Assembly: GCF_001570785.1 (NCBI RefSeq)
Contig: NZ_BCSI01000003.1
Location: 1 to 64,000 of the forward strand
DNA from: Dermabacter hominis NBRC 106157
GTDB taxonomy: Bacteria > Actinomycetota > Actinomycetes > Actinomycetales > Dermabacteraceae
DNA: 64,000 nucleotides
Direction: 5' to 3'
Made by a program: the position numbers and the translations under genes. A model generated the notes under the pieces. The model saw only the letters and a program-made list of their open reading frames with translations. It was not told where the DNA came from and did not search any database. Shown one piece after another: positions 42,977 to 52,251 of this stretch; the first letter of the stretch is position 1; the number at the start of each line of letters is the position of its first letter.

Positions 42977-45900
42977 TTGAGTTTTACGAATCCCTTTGCC
43001 GGTGCTGCCCAGCCAGGTCCAAGGCCCGCGGGCTCTGCGAGTAAGAAGGGCGCGAAGAAGGTGTCGCCGCTCACGATCACACTCGTCGTGATCGTTGCGC
43101 TGATCGTGGCTTTTGCGTGGTTCGCCGAGGTTGCGACGAGCTACATGTGGTTCGACCAACTCGGCTTCAACGACTTCCTCGTGAAGAAGTGGGTGACGGA
43201 GGGGATCTTGTTCCTCGTGGGGCTCGTGGCTGTTGCCGCCCCGATTTTCGTATGCCTGTGGGTGAGCCACAAGTACAGACCGCAGATCGTGCCCGTCACC
43301 CGCGAAGACATCGCGATCGCGGGGTTCCGCGACGCGGTCGAGCCGCTTCGCAAGATCATCACTATTGCTGCCCCGGTAATTCTCGGGATTTTTGGTGGAC
43401 TGACCCTGACTCGGCAGTGGCAAGAGATCTTGCTCATGCTCAACCAGGAGCCGTTTGGGAAAACCGATCCGGTCTTCCATAAAGACATTGCGTTTTACGT
43501 GTTCACTCTTCCCGTGATCGAGACGGCGCTCGGGCTCGTCAACTTCGTGATTCTCGCGAGCGCGTTCGCCGCTGTCCTCGGGCACTTCATCTACGGCGGC
43601 ATCGAGTGGGACCACAAGAAGGGGCTCAACCTTACTCGCGCCGCGCGCACGCATGTGGGCATCATCGCGATGGCGTACATGCTTGTGCTCGCGGCCCAGC
43701 ACTGGTTCGAACGGTATGCGGCCCTCACTGCCTCGCACGAGAAGTTTGATGGCGCCGCCTACACCGACGTTCACGCTCTGATCCCGGGGAAAACGATTCT
43801 CGCGATTTCGGCGATTATCGTCGCACTCCTTCTGCTCGCGTGGATCCTCAAGGGCAACTGGAAGCTTCCCGCTGCTGCGGCGGGCCTCATCGTGCTTTCG
43901 ACGGTCGCGGTGGGAATGGTCTACCCCTACCTCATTCAGACGTTCAAGGTGGAGCCGAACGAGCGCAATCTCGAAAAGCCGTTCATCGAACAGAACATGG
44001 CTGCCACGCGCGCAGCGTATGGGCTCGAAGACGTCAACGAGATTTCCTATCGCGCAAAGTCGACGGCAACGTCGGGTCAGCTGCGCGAGGATGCCGCGAC
44101 GACGGCGCAGATCCGCCTTCTCGACCCCGCGGTGGTGTCGCCAACATTCGGCCAGCGCGAGGCGAACCGACGCTACTGGGGCTTCGAAGAGACACTGAGC
44201 GTGGACCGCTACGACATCGACGGGCAAAAACAAGACACCGTGATCGGCGTGCGCGAGCTACGGCCCGACAAGCTCGAGCTCTCCTCGCAGTCGTGGGTGA
44301 ATCAGCACGTCGTGTACACCCACGGATTCGGCGTTGCTGCGGCCTACGGTAACCAGCGGCGCCCCGATGGCGAGCCCGCCTTCTATCAGTCCGGTGTTCC
44401 CGGCTCGGGCAAGCTCGGCGACTTCCAAGAGCGCGTGTACTTCGGGCGTCATTCGCCGAGCTATTCGATCGTCGGTGCCCCCGAAGGCGCCGATCCCCAG
44501 GAGTTCGACTACCAGTCCGGAACAGATGGCGATGATCAGGGCAGCCAGGTTTCGAACACCTATACCGGTAACGGTGGCCCGAGTGTCGGCAACTTCTTTA
44601 ACCGAATGCTGTTTGCCATTAAGTTCCGCGAGTTCAACATCTTGATTTCGAGCTACGTGAACGAAAAGTCGCAGATCCTCTACGATCGCGACCCGCAGCA
44701 GCGCGTGAAAACGGTTGCGCCGTTCCTGTCGCTCGACACCGAGATGTACCCGGCAGTCGTGGACGGCAAGCTCAAGTGGGTCATCGATGCCTACACCACG
44801 AGCGATCGCTACCCGTACGCACAGGCCACTAATTTCGACGCTGTCGTGACCGACTCGAAGGTTAACGGCGCCGATACGGCCGGTCTTCGTGAGCGGCGCG
44901 TGAACTACATGCGTAATTCGGTGAAGGCCACCGTCGACGCCTTCGATGGCAGCGTGACCCTGTATGCCTGGGATACGGAAGATCCCATCCTCAAGGCGTG
45001 GGAGAAGTCCTTCCCGGAGTCCGTCAAGCCCTCGAGCGACATCTCCGGTGAACTCATGAGCCACCTTCGCTACCCGGCAGATTACTTCAAGGTGCAGCGC
45101 TCGATTCTCGGTAAGTACCACATCGACAAAGCCGAGGATTTTTACGTGGGTCAGGACTTCTGGCAGACCACCCCGGACCCCACCCAAGCGCGCGATAGCG
45201 AGAGTAGCTCGGCTCCGCTTCAAGCCCCGCACTACCTCACGATGCAGATGCCCGACGAGAGCGCGCCACAGTTCACGCTCTCCTCGAGCTATATCCCCGA
45301 ATCCGGCCAGGATGTTCTCACGGGCCTGCTTGCAGTCAACTCCGAGACGGGGATGAAGGCGGGCAATCCCGCGAAGGACTACGGCAAGCTCACGCTCCTC
45401 GTGCTCCCGAGCTCGAACCCGGTGAGTGCCCCGCGCCAGGTGCAAAACACGTTCAACTCCAACCCACAGGTCTCGAATGAGCTGAACCTCTTGCGGCAAG
45501 GCAACTCGAAGGTCATCAACGGCAACCTGCTTACGCTCCCCGTTGGCGGCGGTCTCCTGTATGTCCAGCCGGTGTACGTCATGAGCTCGAGTGCAGGTGG
45601 CGGCACCTCGTATCCGCTGCTGCGCAAGGTCCTCGTGAGTTTCGGCGACAAGGTGGGCTACGCTGACACGCTCGACGAGGCACTCGATGCCGTCTTTGGC
45701 GGCGATTCGGGCGCGAGCGCAGGCGACGCCGAGGTCCCCACAACGGGAGAGGCTAAAGCCGTTGAAGACGCGGTCTCGGATCCGGCTAAGGGCGGCAACG
45801 ACGCAAAACCGTCGCCATCGCCAAGCCCCGAGCCGAGCCCCAGTCCGAGCGATGCCCCGGCGCCCGCTGAAGGCTCGGGCGACCCGAAGGCAGATCTCGA

Positions 45901-46057
45901 CGCTGCGCTCAAGGATCTGGATGCCGCATGGAAGGACGCCGAGACTGCGCGTGCTCAGGGTGATTGGGCGAAGTACGGCGAGGCGCAGAAGAGGCTGAAG
46001 GATGCCATTGAGCGCGCCGATGCGGCAAACGCCCAGCTCTCTAACGGCGGGAGTTAG
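42977..46057 (+). CDS. UPF0182 family membrane protein
   Basis: A protein of about 1026 residues with seven membrane helices in the first ~330 residues, then a large extracytoplasmic region and an acidic Pro/Ser-rich tail (PSPSPSPEPSPSPSD). MWFDQLGFNDF after helix 1 and AATRAAYGLEDV are family landmarks. A TTG at 42977 (GAGG, 7 bp upstream), beginning LSFTNPFAG, is preferred over the more distal frame start. Function unknown. Confidence 0.9.
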   Translation: MSFTNPFAGAAQPGPRPAGSASKKGAKKVSPLTITLVVIVALIVAFAWFAEVATSYMWFDQLGFNDFLVKKWVTEGILFLVGLVAVAAPIFVCLWVSHKYRPQIVPVTREDIAIAGFRDAVEPLRKIITIAAPVILGIFGGLTLTRQWQEILLMLNQEPFGKTDPVFHKDIAFYVFTLPVIETALGLVNFVILASAFAAVLGHFIYGGIEWDHKKGLNLTRAARTHVGIIAMAYMLVLAAQHWFERYAALTASHEKFDGAAYTDVHALIPGKTILAISAIIVALLLLAWILKGNWKLPAAAAGLIVLSTVAVGMVYPYLIQTFKVEPNERNLEKPFIEQNMAATRAAYGLEDVNEISYRAKSTATSGQLREDAATTAQIRLLDPAVVSPTFGQREANRRYWGFEETLSVDRYDIDGQKQDTVIGVRELRPDKLELSSQSWVNQHVVYTHGFGVAAAYGNQRRPDGEPAFYQSGVPGSGKLGDFQERVYFGRHSPSYSIVGAPEGADPQEFDYQSGTDGDDQGSQVSNTYTGNGGPSVGNFFNRMLFAIKFREFNILISSYVNEKSQILYDRDPQQRVKTVAPFLSLDTEMYPAVVDGKLKWVIDAYTTSDRYPYAQATNFDAVVTDSKVNGADTAGLRERRVNYMRNSVKATVDAFDGSVTLYAWDTEDPILKAWEKSFPESVKPSSDISGELMSHLRYPADYFKVQRSILGKYHIDKAEDFYVGQDFWQTTPDPTQARDSESSSAPLQAPHYLTMQMPDESAPQFTLSSSYIPESGQDVLTGLLAVNSETGMKAGNPAKDYGKLTLLVLPSSNPVSAPRQVQNTFNSNPQVSNELNLLRQGNSKVINGNLLTLPVGGGLLYVQPVYVMSSSAGGGTSYPLLRKVLVSFGDKVGYADTLDEALDAVFGGDSGASAGDAEVPTTGEAKAVEDAVSDPAKGGNDAKPSPSPSPEPSPSPSDAPAPAEGSGDPKADLDAALKDLDAAWKDAETARAQGDWAKYGEAQKRLKDAIERADAANAQLSNGGS

Positions 46058-46161
46058 AGAGGGAAAGGGAGTGTAAACGGGGCGTGAACGTGAACTACGA
46101 AACGTTTACGCGCTCAAAACTAGACTCCGCGGTGGAGGCCTACTAAGTTAGAGATCACCGA

Positions 46162-46236
<75 letters not shown>

Positions 46237-46240
46237 GAGT

Positions 46241-46281
46241 AGCGGCCCTCATGAGTATCAACTTCATGAGGGCCGCTTTTT
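46241..46281. terminator. Terminator after tRNA-fMet
   Basis: AGCGGCCCTCATGA, loop of nine bases, TCATGAGGGCCGCT, then TTTT. Confidence 0.9.
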
Positions 46282-46300
46282 CATGCCCACTCACTCAGGG

Positions 46301-46377
46301 TGGCGAAAAACGACATGACAGACCCCAAGACGGCTTCCCTGGTCTATTTTGTCCACCTTTTGCCCACCCTGAACTGG
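46301..46377. repeat. Left degenerate direct repeat of the Abi region
   Basis: Aligns without gaps with 47321-47397 at roughly 70 percent by eye; best blocks are CGGCTT(C/G)CCTGGTCT and CACCCTGAA. The two copies flank the Abi gene, 1020 bp apart. Confidence 0.7.
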
Positions 46378-46422
46378 CATCAAGGTCGGGCTCCACTTTC
46401 TCCACTTGAGTGGCCTTTGAGG

Positions 46423-47112
46423 TCAAGGTTGCGGTTTGCCCTCGATGCGTGTCCGTAGTGAATTCTTCGATGCCACCCAAGCACCGACGTCCGGTGAAAC
46501 CCAAGATGCGAGATCTATAGCCGCCCGAAGGTCCCGGCCCAGATCCCGGCGATGGATCGGCTCGTGGTGCGCGGCACGGTTTCGCACGGTGGTGAGCTGC
46601 TTCATGCGCAGCGCGACTTCTTCTTGTCGTGTGCGGAGATCTTTGGCCCCGTGCGGAAACGCAGTATGAGAAGCCGGTACCCAGAGGCGGGTGAGGTAGC
46701 GCGACTCGACGAGAAAGCGCCAGAATCCCAATGTTAGTTCTGAGATCACACTGCCATGCACCTCCGGCCGTCTTCCATGCCGCGTTGCCCGGCGTCTCGC
46801 TTTTGCTATGTCTGATTGTGCATGCGCGTCAAGCGGCGCCGCATCGAACCACGACGCCCCTGGGTGGTGAGTGGAGACCCATGCGATGAGTGACGCGTCA
46901 AGTGAATTTCGAACGATGACCTCCACCATCGACGTCAGCTCTAAGACAGATGCTGAAGCTCTCATGTTCCACTCGTATAGGTGGAGTGCTTGGCGGACGC
47001 TCCCATCGGTGTCAGTAAAATACGATGCTAGGCGCTCCGATGTAATGAAGCGACAGATCTCATCCGCATTCCACGCCCCGCAGTTGGGTACGGCGTTCGG
47101 AACCGTAGACAT
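46423..47112 (-). CDS. Abi-like protein with HEPN motif
   Basis: A 229-residue protein of the Abi_2 type. It shows LTSMVEVIVRNSLDASL (~60-76), ELTLGFWRFLVESRYLTRLW (~125-144) and the HEPN-type R-x4-H motif RNRAAHHEP (R177 to H182/H183), the predicted RNase site. An abortive phage-defence role follows from the family, not from this sequence. The ATG at 47112 was chosen because similarity starts there; the frame is open to 47301. It is an isolated gene between repeats, next to initiator tRNA, with lower GC than its neighbours. Confidence 0.75.
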   Translation of the reverse strand: MSTVPNAVPNCGAWNADEICRFITSERLASYFTDTDGSVRQALHLYEWNMRASASVLELTSMVEVIVRNSLDASLIAWVSTHHPGASWFDAAPLDAHAQSDIAKARRRATRHGRRPEVHGSVISELTLGFWRFLVESRYLTRLWVPASHTAFPHGAKDLRTRQEEVALRMKQLTTVRNRAAHHEPIHRRDLGRDLRAAIDLASWVSPDVGAWVASKNSLRTRIEGKPQP

Positions 47113-47320
47113 CGCGACTCCCCCTACGTTATAGTCATCTCCGAAGACCCCGGAACGATCACTGGCCTCGGCTATATCGCCGGGGTTACATTTTGTTCGT
47201 ACCGTCTGGGGTTCCGGTGACAACCCCGCCCCTGTCGTGAATTGTGCGTGTGTACCCCCGATGTGGTTGCTTGTTCGGCACCTCGCCGTTGTGTCAGCCA
47301 ACCGTCGTGCGTATTTCAGA

Positions 47321-47397
47321 TGCAGGAAAACGGTATGACAGCCCTCATGGCGGCTTGCCTGGTCTCATTTCTTCACCCTCGGTTCACCCTGAAACCG
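47321..47397. repeat. Right degenerate direct repeat of the Abi region
   Basis: Partner of 46301-46377. The alignment spans about 77 bp without gaps. Could be old attachment sites or remnants of a duplicated gene end. Confidence 0.7.
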
Positions 47398-47596
47398 GAC
47401 GAGGGCGTCCGGTAGGGGGGCAGTAGCGAGTAGTGGCTCCGGGAACTATCCGGGCTCGCGATGCGCGTGGGCGTGAAGGTTCGTGAATTGCAGGGGAGTA
47501 CACTCGTGGGCGGCGAGGCGCGTGCGGACAATGTTATTTAGCTGTGCAGGTTCGTGCGAGTGCTCGCTTTCCAATACTTTCGACGAAGGAAGAATC

Positions 47597-49246
47597 GTGT
47601 CGCCGCTTCTTGAAACCCGTCCTATTCGCCGCCGCACCGCTCTCGCCGGACTTTCAGCTGGTGCCGTTGCCGGCCTCGCTGCCTGCTCGAATGCAGGGGA
47701 TGGAAAGAACGGCGGTAAGGCCTCTGGTAAGGGTGGCGCGCAGTCACCGAGCACGAGTCCCGAACCGTCGACCGAGTGGACGAGCGCAGATGCTTCGCTC
47801 CTCGAAATGGTTGACGTTACGCTCAACCCCGAAGCCGAAGGCAAGACCGTCACGACCCCGCGATTTCCGAAGGCACGCAATCTGACCCAGGCGACCGAGG
47901 TCGTGCGAAACCGTCTGCTGCGCGAGGCGCACTGGGGAGACATCGAGAAGGCCGAGATCAAGGCTACGATTCTCGCCGCCGCTCAGGACGTCGTGGGCGT
48001 CGCGGTTGTGGGGAGCCTCGGCGACGAGGCGGATGTGCCCTGCTCGATCTGGTACGACGCACGAAAGAAGCAGTCGTTTGCCCCAGCCGCGCTTATCGAG
48101 GCTGCGAAGTGGGGCGAGTTTGCGAAAGCCGTCCACGATGCCGCAGGCAAGGCCAAGGTTGATGCCTCGGCCGTCGATAAAGCTCTCATTGACAAGAGTG
48201 CCCCGTACGGCAATGGCCCGGCGATGGCATTCAATCCCGAGGGCAAACTCGTGCTCGCGTTCCGTACGGGAGCGGCCGGTGAAGCCCCGGCACGGCTCGT
48301 CGTCGACGCGGAACCGTTCCTTTCTGATCTCGGAAAGCTCGCGAAGGACGCGAGCGCAAAGCCCGCGAAATTCACGGGTGAGCCGAGCGAAGAACTCGAC
48401 CACTTCACGCCTAAGCGCCATGTTGCAAAGCCGATCGATTCGCCGAACCGACCGTCGGACGGTTCCGAAGCGGCGAGCCCCGCGGCATCGGATGGTGGAC
48501 AGTCCGACGGCGCCGAGGGCGAAGGCGCCTCGACTGAGGTACCGTCGCCCACTCCCGGTGGTGCGGTGCGCCCGACTACCGCGATCGGCTACGACGTGTT
48601 CCTCGAGCACTGCGTCGCTCTGACCTATGATGACGGCCCCGGCGCCCGTACTCCCGAGCTCCTTGACGTCTACAAGAAGGCGAAAGCGGCAACGACGTTC
48701 TTCGAAATGGGCAACAGCATCAAAGAGCACCGCAAGACGACTCTCATGGTCGCGGCAGCGGGCTTTGAACTGGGCAACCACTCCGTGACCCACCCCGACC
48801 TCAAGCGCAAGTCGCGCGAGCGCGTGGAGAAGGAAGTCAACGAGAACTCTGATCTTCTCGCGGAGACCACGGGTTTCGAGCCGCTTCTGTTCCGCCCGCC
48901 GTATGGCAGCCACAACGAAACCGTGGATGAGATTGTTGCCTCTCGCGGCATGGCGATCGTGCAGTGGGACGTCGACACTCTCGACTGGAAAACGAAGGAC
49001 ACGGCCAAAACGATCGAGGCAGCCGTCGAGGGTGCAAACGCCTACGCCGAGCCGATCGCTCTCATGCACGATATTCACGATTCGACCGTGGATGCGGCTG
49101 AGCAGATCCTCAGCCAGGTCAATGACGCCGGCTATATTCCCGTGACGGTCAGCGAGCTGACTCTGAACACGGGCGGCCTCGAGGCCGGACACGCCTACTG
49201 CTCCGGCACCGGCAAGAAGCAGAACGGCTTCAACTGTAAGGGCTGA
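47597..49246 (+). CDS. Polysaccharide deacetylase lipoprotein
   Basis: A 549-residue exported protein. The start is the GTG at 47597 (AAGGAAG upstream). The signal RRRTALAGLSAGAVAGLAAC has twin arginines and a lipobox cysteine. Residues ~50-300 form an RsiV/DUF3298-like domain, followed by a Pro/Ser linker. The NodB domain (from ~330) has TYDDGPG, the metal histidines in HSVTHPDL, RPPYGSHN, and LMHDIHD at the end. Likely acts on peptidoglycan or cell-surface glycan, by family. Confidence 0.88.
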   Translation: MSPLLETRPIRRRTALAGLSAGAVAGLAACSNAGDGKNGGKASGKGGAQSPSTSPEPSTEWTSADASLLEMVDVTLNPEAEGKTVTTPRFPKARNLTQATEVVRNRLLREAHWGDIEKAEIKATILAAAQDVVGVAVVGSLGDEADVPCSIWYDARKKQSFAPAALIEAAKWGEFAKAVHDAAGKAKVDASAVDKALIDKSAPYGNGPAMAFNPEGKLVLAFRTGAAGEAPARLVVDAEPFLSDLGKLAKDASAKPAKFTGEPSEELDHFTPKRHVAKPIDSPNRPSDGSEAASPAASDGGQSDGAEGEGASTEVPSPTPGGAVRPTTAIGYDVFLEHCVALTYDDGPGARTPELLDVYKKAKAATTFFEMGNSIKEHRKTTLMVAAAGFELGNHSVTHPDLKRKSRERVEKEVNENSDLLAETTGFEPLLFRPPYGSHNETVDEIVASRGMAIVQWDVDTLDWKTKDTAKTIEAAVEGANAYAEPIALMHDIHDSTVDAAEQILSQVNDAGYIPVTVSELTLNTGGLEAGHAYCSGTGKKQNGFNCKG

Positions 49247-49248
49247 CC

Positions 49249-50016
49249 CTACGAACCTTCGCGTGAGCGCCCGAGTGGCTGGTCAAGCACGTCGACTGAG
49301 AGGAACGCGCGGCGGAACTCTCGCTTGTTGAGTGTGACCCAGGCACCCGGGCGCCACGGGTTACGAAGCACGATCTCGCCGGTATCAGGCTTCGCACCCA
49401 CAACCGCCATGACGTGCATCGGCGGAATAGCTCCCGACTGTCGCTTGCGCGAGAGCGCGGGGGAGAACATGTGGGTGGAGGCGACGATGGGCCGCCTCTT
49501 GGCGAGAAGGTCTTCGACTTCGCCGGGGGAGGGAAGCGTGAGACGCGTCGAGGCGCGCACGCCGCTAAGCGCTGGAAACCCCCATTTCGCAAAGCCCCGC
49601 GCAATCCACGCGTATGATCCCGCGAACTCCGCTGCGCACGCCTTCTCGAGAATTCCGGGCCAGCCGGGGCCGCCCCCTTCTTCTGTCGCGTAGGCGAAGT
49701 GGCCACCATCGGTGGCAGGAAAGCGCATATTCACGCTGCGCCACGCCGGGGCACCCTCCACGAACACACGCGCGAGCGCTTTGGGTGACCCGGGCTGAAC
49801 CTTGATGGCGTTCGCAAAAAACTCGGGATCGAGCGCGTGAATTGCGAGCATCGGCGCCATGAGCCAGCAATCGCCCAGGGCACCCTGGCGCGGCCGCCGC
49901 GAGAAATTCAGGACGCCGCTCCAAGCCTCGTAGTGATCAGCGTGCGGCCCCAGCGGCGGCTCCCCACTCTCGCGTGCATGCGGCGGGAAGAGTGCGGTCA
50001 GCGTGTGGCGAATCAA
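49249..50016 (-). CDS. Calpain-family (C2) cysteine protease
   Basis: A 255-residue single-domain protein with a complete papain-like triad in calpain context: QGALGDCWLMAP (oxyanion Q44, catalytic C50), PPMHVMAVVG (H201) and RNPWRPGAW (N219). No signal peptide or calcium-binding domain is seen. A TTG at 50016 behind AAAGGGG is the likely start. Calpain domains are uncommon in bacteria; the substrate is unknown. It converges on the deacetylase gene 3 bp away. Confidence 0.8.
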   Translation of the reverse strand: MIRHTLTALFPPHARESGEPPLGPHADHYEAWSGVLNFSRRPRQGALGDCWLMAPMLAIHALDPEFFANAIKVQPGSPKALARVFVEGAPAWRSVNMRFPATDGGHFAYATEEGGGPGWPGILEKACAAEFAGSYAWIARGFAKWGFPALSGVRASTRLTLPSPGEVEDLLAKRRPIVASTHMFSPALSRKRQSGAIPPMHVMAVVGAKPDTGEIVLRNPWRPGAWVTLNKREFRRAFLSVDVLDQPLGRSREGS

Positions 50017-50046
50017 GCGTCGGACCCCTTTCGCAGTTAATAAAAC

Positions 50047-50077
50047 CCGGGCACGAGCGCAAAACGCACGTGCCCGG
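50047..50077 (-). terminator. Terminator after the phosphofructokinase gene
   Basis: On the minus strand CCGGGCACG, 13-nt loop, CGTGCCCGG, followed by GTTTTATT. Confidence 0.8.
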
Positions 50078-50111
50078 TCCTCTCAGGCGATCATCCCGCC
50101 TAACGGGGAGA

Positions 50112-51332
50112 TCAGTGCTTCTCGGCCTTCACGAGCTTCTGGCCCGTGCGCTCGAGAACGCCGGCGAACCATTCCTGGTCCACGTCGAAGGCCTTGTGAC
50201 CGGCGATGCGCTCGAACTCGATCGCGCGAAGCTGGTCGCCCTTTTCTTCGTCGTGGCCGATCACGCCGGTGCCGCCTTCAAGGGCGACCTGCACGGCGAG
50301 GTCGGTCATCGACTTGATGAGGCGCAGGTCATCAGCGTTAGCTTTCGCAGAGCGAGCGAAGTAACCGGACTTTTGCACCATGACCTTTTCGGCCCCGAGG
50401 CGCTCCGCGAACTGCTTCGCGAACCACTGGCCGGGGTTGATCTTGTCGAGCTTCACGTGGCCGAACGGATCGCGCTCGACCTCTTCGCCCTTGGCTTCGA
50501 GCTCGGCGATGATCTCGGGGATGCCGGCGCCCTCCGAGAGGAAGATGTTGACGCAACCGACCTCGTCCATAACCTTCTTGAGGCGCTCCGCTTCACCCTC
50601 GATATCGAGCGCAAGCTCGGGCAGGAATACGGCGTGGACATCCCACCGACGCTCATCGTGGCCGATCGACGGCAGCCACTGCTGCTTCGAATGCCAATCC
50701 TGGTAGTAGCGTGCGGCCTCCGCCGTGAGGTAGCCGCATGCGCGACCCATGATCTCGTGGATGATGAGCATGCGCGGGTTCGAGCCGTTCTCCGCAATAA
50801 CGTTTTGCGCGAAGAGGGAGGTCTGCTCCGCGGCGGTGCGAGCACCGAGCGACTGGCGGATCGGAACGATGTCGTTGTCGATCGTCTTCGGCAGACCCAC
50901 GACCTGGAGCGGGTAGTTGTTGTCGGCGAGGTACTTCGCGAGATCAGCGGCGGTTGTGTTCGTGTCATCGCCACCGATCGTGTGGAGCACGTCAACGCCA
51001 TCAGCCTTGAGCTTGTTCGCAGCGACCTCGAGGGCATTCTCGCCCTCCTTGATGAGGCCGCGCTCGACGAGGTTCTTCGTGTTTGTGAGCTTCACGCGTG
51101 AGTTGCCAATGGGCGAGCCGCCGTAGTTGTGCAGGAGGTGCGCGTTCTTGCGGGCCTCATCGTCGATCACGATCTTCTCGCCGGAGAGCAGGCCCCAGTA
51201 GCCGTGCTTGTAGGCGATGATCTCGATCTCGGGGTTCAGCTCGTTATAGCGCTCGATCAGGCCGCCGACGGCGGACGAGAGGCACGGGGCGTAACCGCCC
51301 GCGGTCAGGAGAGCAACGCGCTTGACGCTCAT
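50112..51332 (-). CDS. 6-phosphofructokinase, PPi-dependent type
   Basis: About 406 residues. LLTAGGYAPCLSSAVGG starts the nucleotide-fold domain. The phosphoryl-donor site is GGDDTNTTA, with GGDD (Asp instead of the Gly of ATP enzymes) characteristic of pyrophosphate-dependent PFK, and PKTIDND carries the catalytic base. Reversible conversion of fructose 6-phosphate and PPi to fructose 1,6-bisphosphate is expected. The ATG at 51332 follows GGAAGGA; the frame upstream is not similar. Donor preference is inferred from motif only. Confidence 0.88.
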   Translation of the reverse strand: MSVKRVALLTAGGYAPCLSSAVGGLIERYNELNPEIEIIAYKHGYWGLLSGEKIVIDDEARKNAHLLHNYGGSPIGNSRVKLTNTKNLVERGLIKEGENALEVAANKLKADGVDVLHTIGGDDTNTTAADLAKYLADNNYPLQVVGLPKTIDNDIVPIRQSLGARTAAEQTSLFAQNVIAENGSNPRMLIIHEIMGRACGYLTAEAARYYQDWHSKQQWLPSIGHDERRWDVHAVFLPELALDIEGEAERLKKVMDEVGCVNIFLSEGAGIPEIIAELEAKGEEVERDPFGHVKLDKINPGQWFAKQFAERLGAEKVMVQKSGYFARSAKANADDLRLIKSMTDLAVQVALEGGTGVIGHDEEKGDQLRAIEFERIAGHKAFDVDQEWFAGVLERTGQKLVKAEKH

Positions 51333-51429
51333 GAGGGTCCTTCCCAGGTGGTGTGGTGCGCGGCGATAACGCCGCACGTGTGCGCCACTATTCTACAGTT
51401 TTCTCCTTCGCGTCCGCCGAGGCAGAAGC

Positions 51430-52221
51430 TTAGCGAGAGGACTGCAGAGCCTCGAGGATCGCGCCGTGAAGTGGCCCGTTACTCGCGATTGCACTCGCCC
51501 CGTAGGGGCCGTCAGTACCGTCGAGATCGGTGAAGCGCCCGCCTGCTTCGCAAATAATCGGTACGAGAGCCGCCATGTCGTGGAGCTTGAGGGAGGGTTC
51601 GATCGCGGCGTCAATTCCCCCCTCGGCAAGGAGCATGTAGCTCCAAAAATCGCCAAACCCGCGGGTGCGTTCGACTCTCTGAAGGAGGTTCACGAACTCG
51701 CGGAGTTTCCCGGCGCGCGCCCAGCCCTCGAGGCTCCCGTAGGACAGCACGGCTTGCTCAAGATGCTCGGTGGAGGAGACATGAAGGCGTTGGGCGGCAG
51801 ACAGGCGCGGGCCCGTGAAGGCCCCGGCTCCGACGGCTGCCCACCACCGCCGATTCAAAGCGGGCGCTGACACGACGCCCACGACGACCTCGCCGTCTTC
51901 CTCGAGGGCGATGAGCGTCGCCCACACGGGAACGCCGCGCGCGAAGTTCGCGGTGCCGTCGATGGGGTCGATGATCCACTTTCGGTTGCTCTCGCCGTGC
52001 GAGCCGAACTCTTCGCCGATGACCTGGTCGCGGCTGCGGGTACGAGAAAGCTGAGCGCGAATGAGTTCTTCCGCCGCTCGATCGGCATCGGTCACGATCG
52101 AGTCGTCGTCCTTGCGCTCGCGCGTGAGGTCTTCAGACTTGAAACGCGACATCGTGAGCTGGTCGACGGAGTCGGCGAGAACGTGGGCGAGGCGGATATC
52201 GTCCTGGTGTGCCGAGGCCAT
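51430..52221 (-). CDS. Inositol monophosphatase family protein (HisN-like)
   Basis: A 263-residue Mg-dependent, Li-sensitive-type phosphatase. The metal sites are GEEFGSHGE, the central WIIDPIDGTANFARG (DPIDGT) and the C-terminal WSYMLLAEGGIDAAIEP. The TDADRAAEELI segment and neighbouring aroA/rsgA match the actinobacterial histidinol-phosphatase (HisN) context, but inositol phosphate cannot be excluded. Confidence 0.87.
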   Translation of the reverse strand: MASAHQDDIRLAHVLADSVDQLTMSRFKSEDLTRERKDDDSIVTDADRAAEELIRAQLSRTRSRDQVIGEEFGSHGESNRKWIIDPIDGTANFARGVPVWATLIALEEDGEVVVGVVSAPALNRRWWAAVGAGAFTGPRLSAAQRLHVSSTEHLEQAVLSYGSLEGWARAGKLREFVNLLQRVERTRGFGDFWSYMLLAEGGIDAAIEPSLKLHDMAALVPIICEAGGRFTDLDGTDGPYGASAIASNGPLHGAILEALQSSR

Positions 52222-52251
52222 ACGTGGTTTCTCCTTCGCTCTGGTGGGCAG

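Noticed and set aside
45780-45880. Pro-Ser repeat in the UPF0182 tail as a separate repeat element
   Set aside because: It is an in-frame PSPSPEP linker, common at the C-terminus of this family.
46301-47397. CRISPR-like array
   Set aside because: Only two repeats, 1 kb apart with a gene between; no short regular spacers anywhere in the window.
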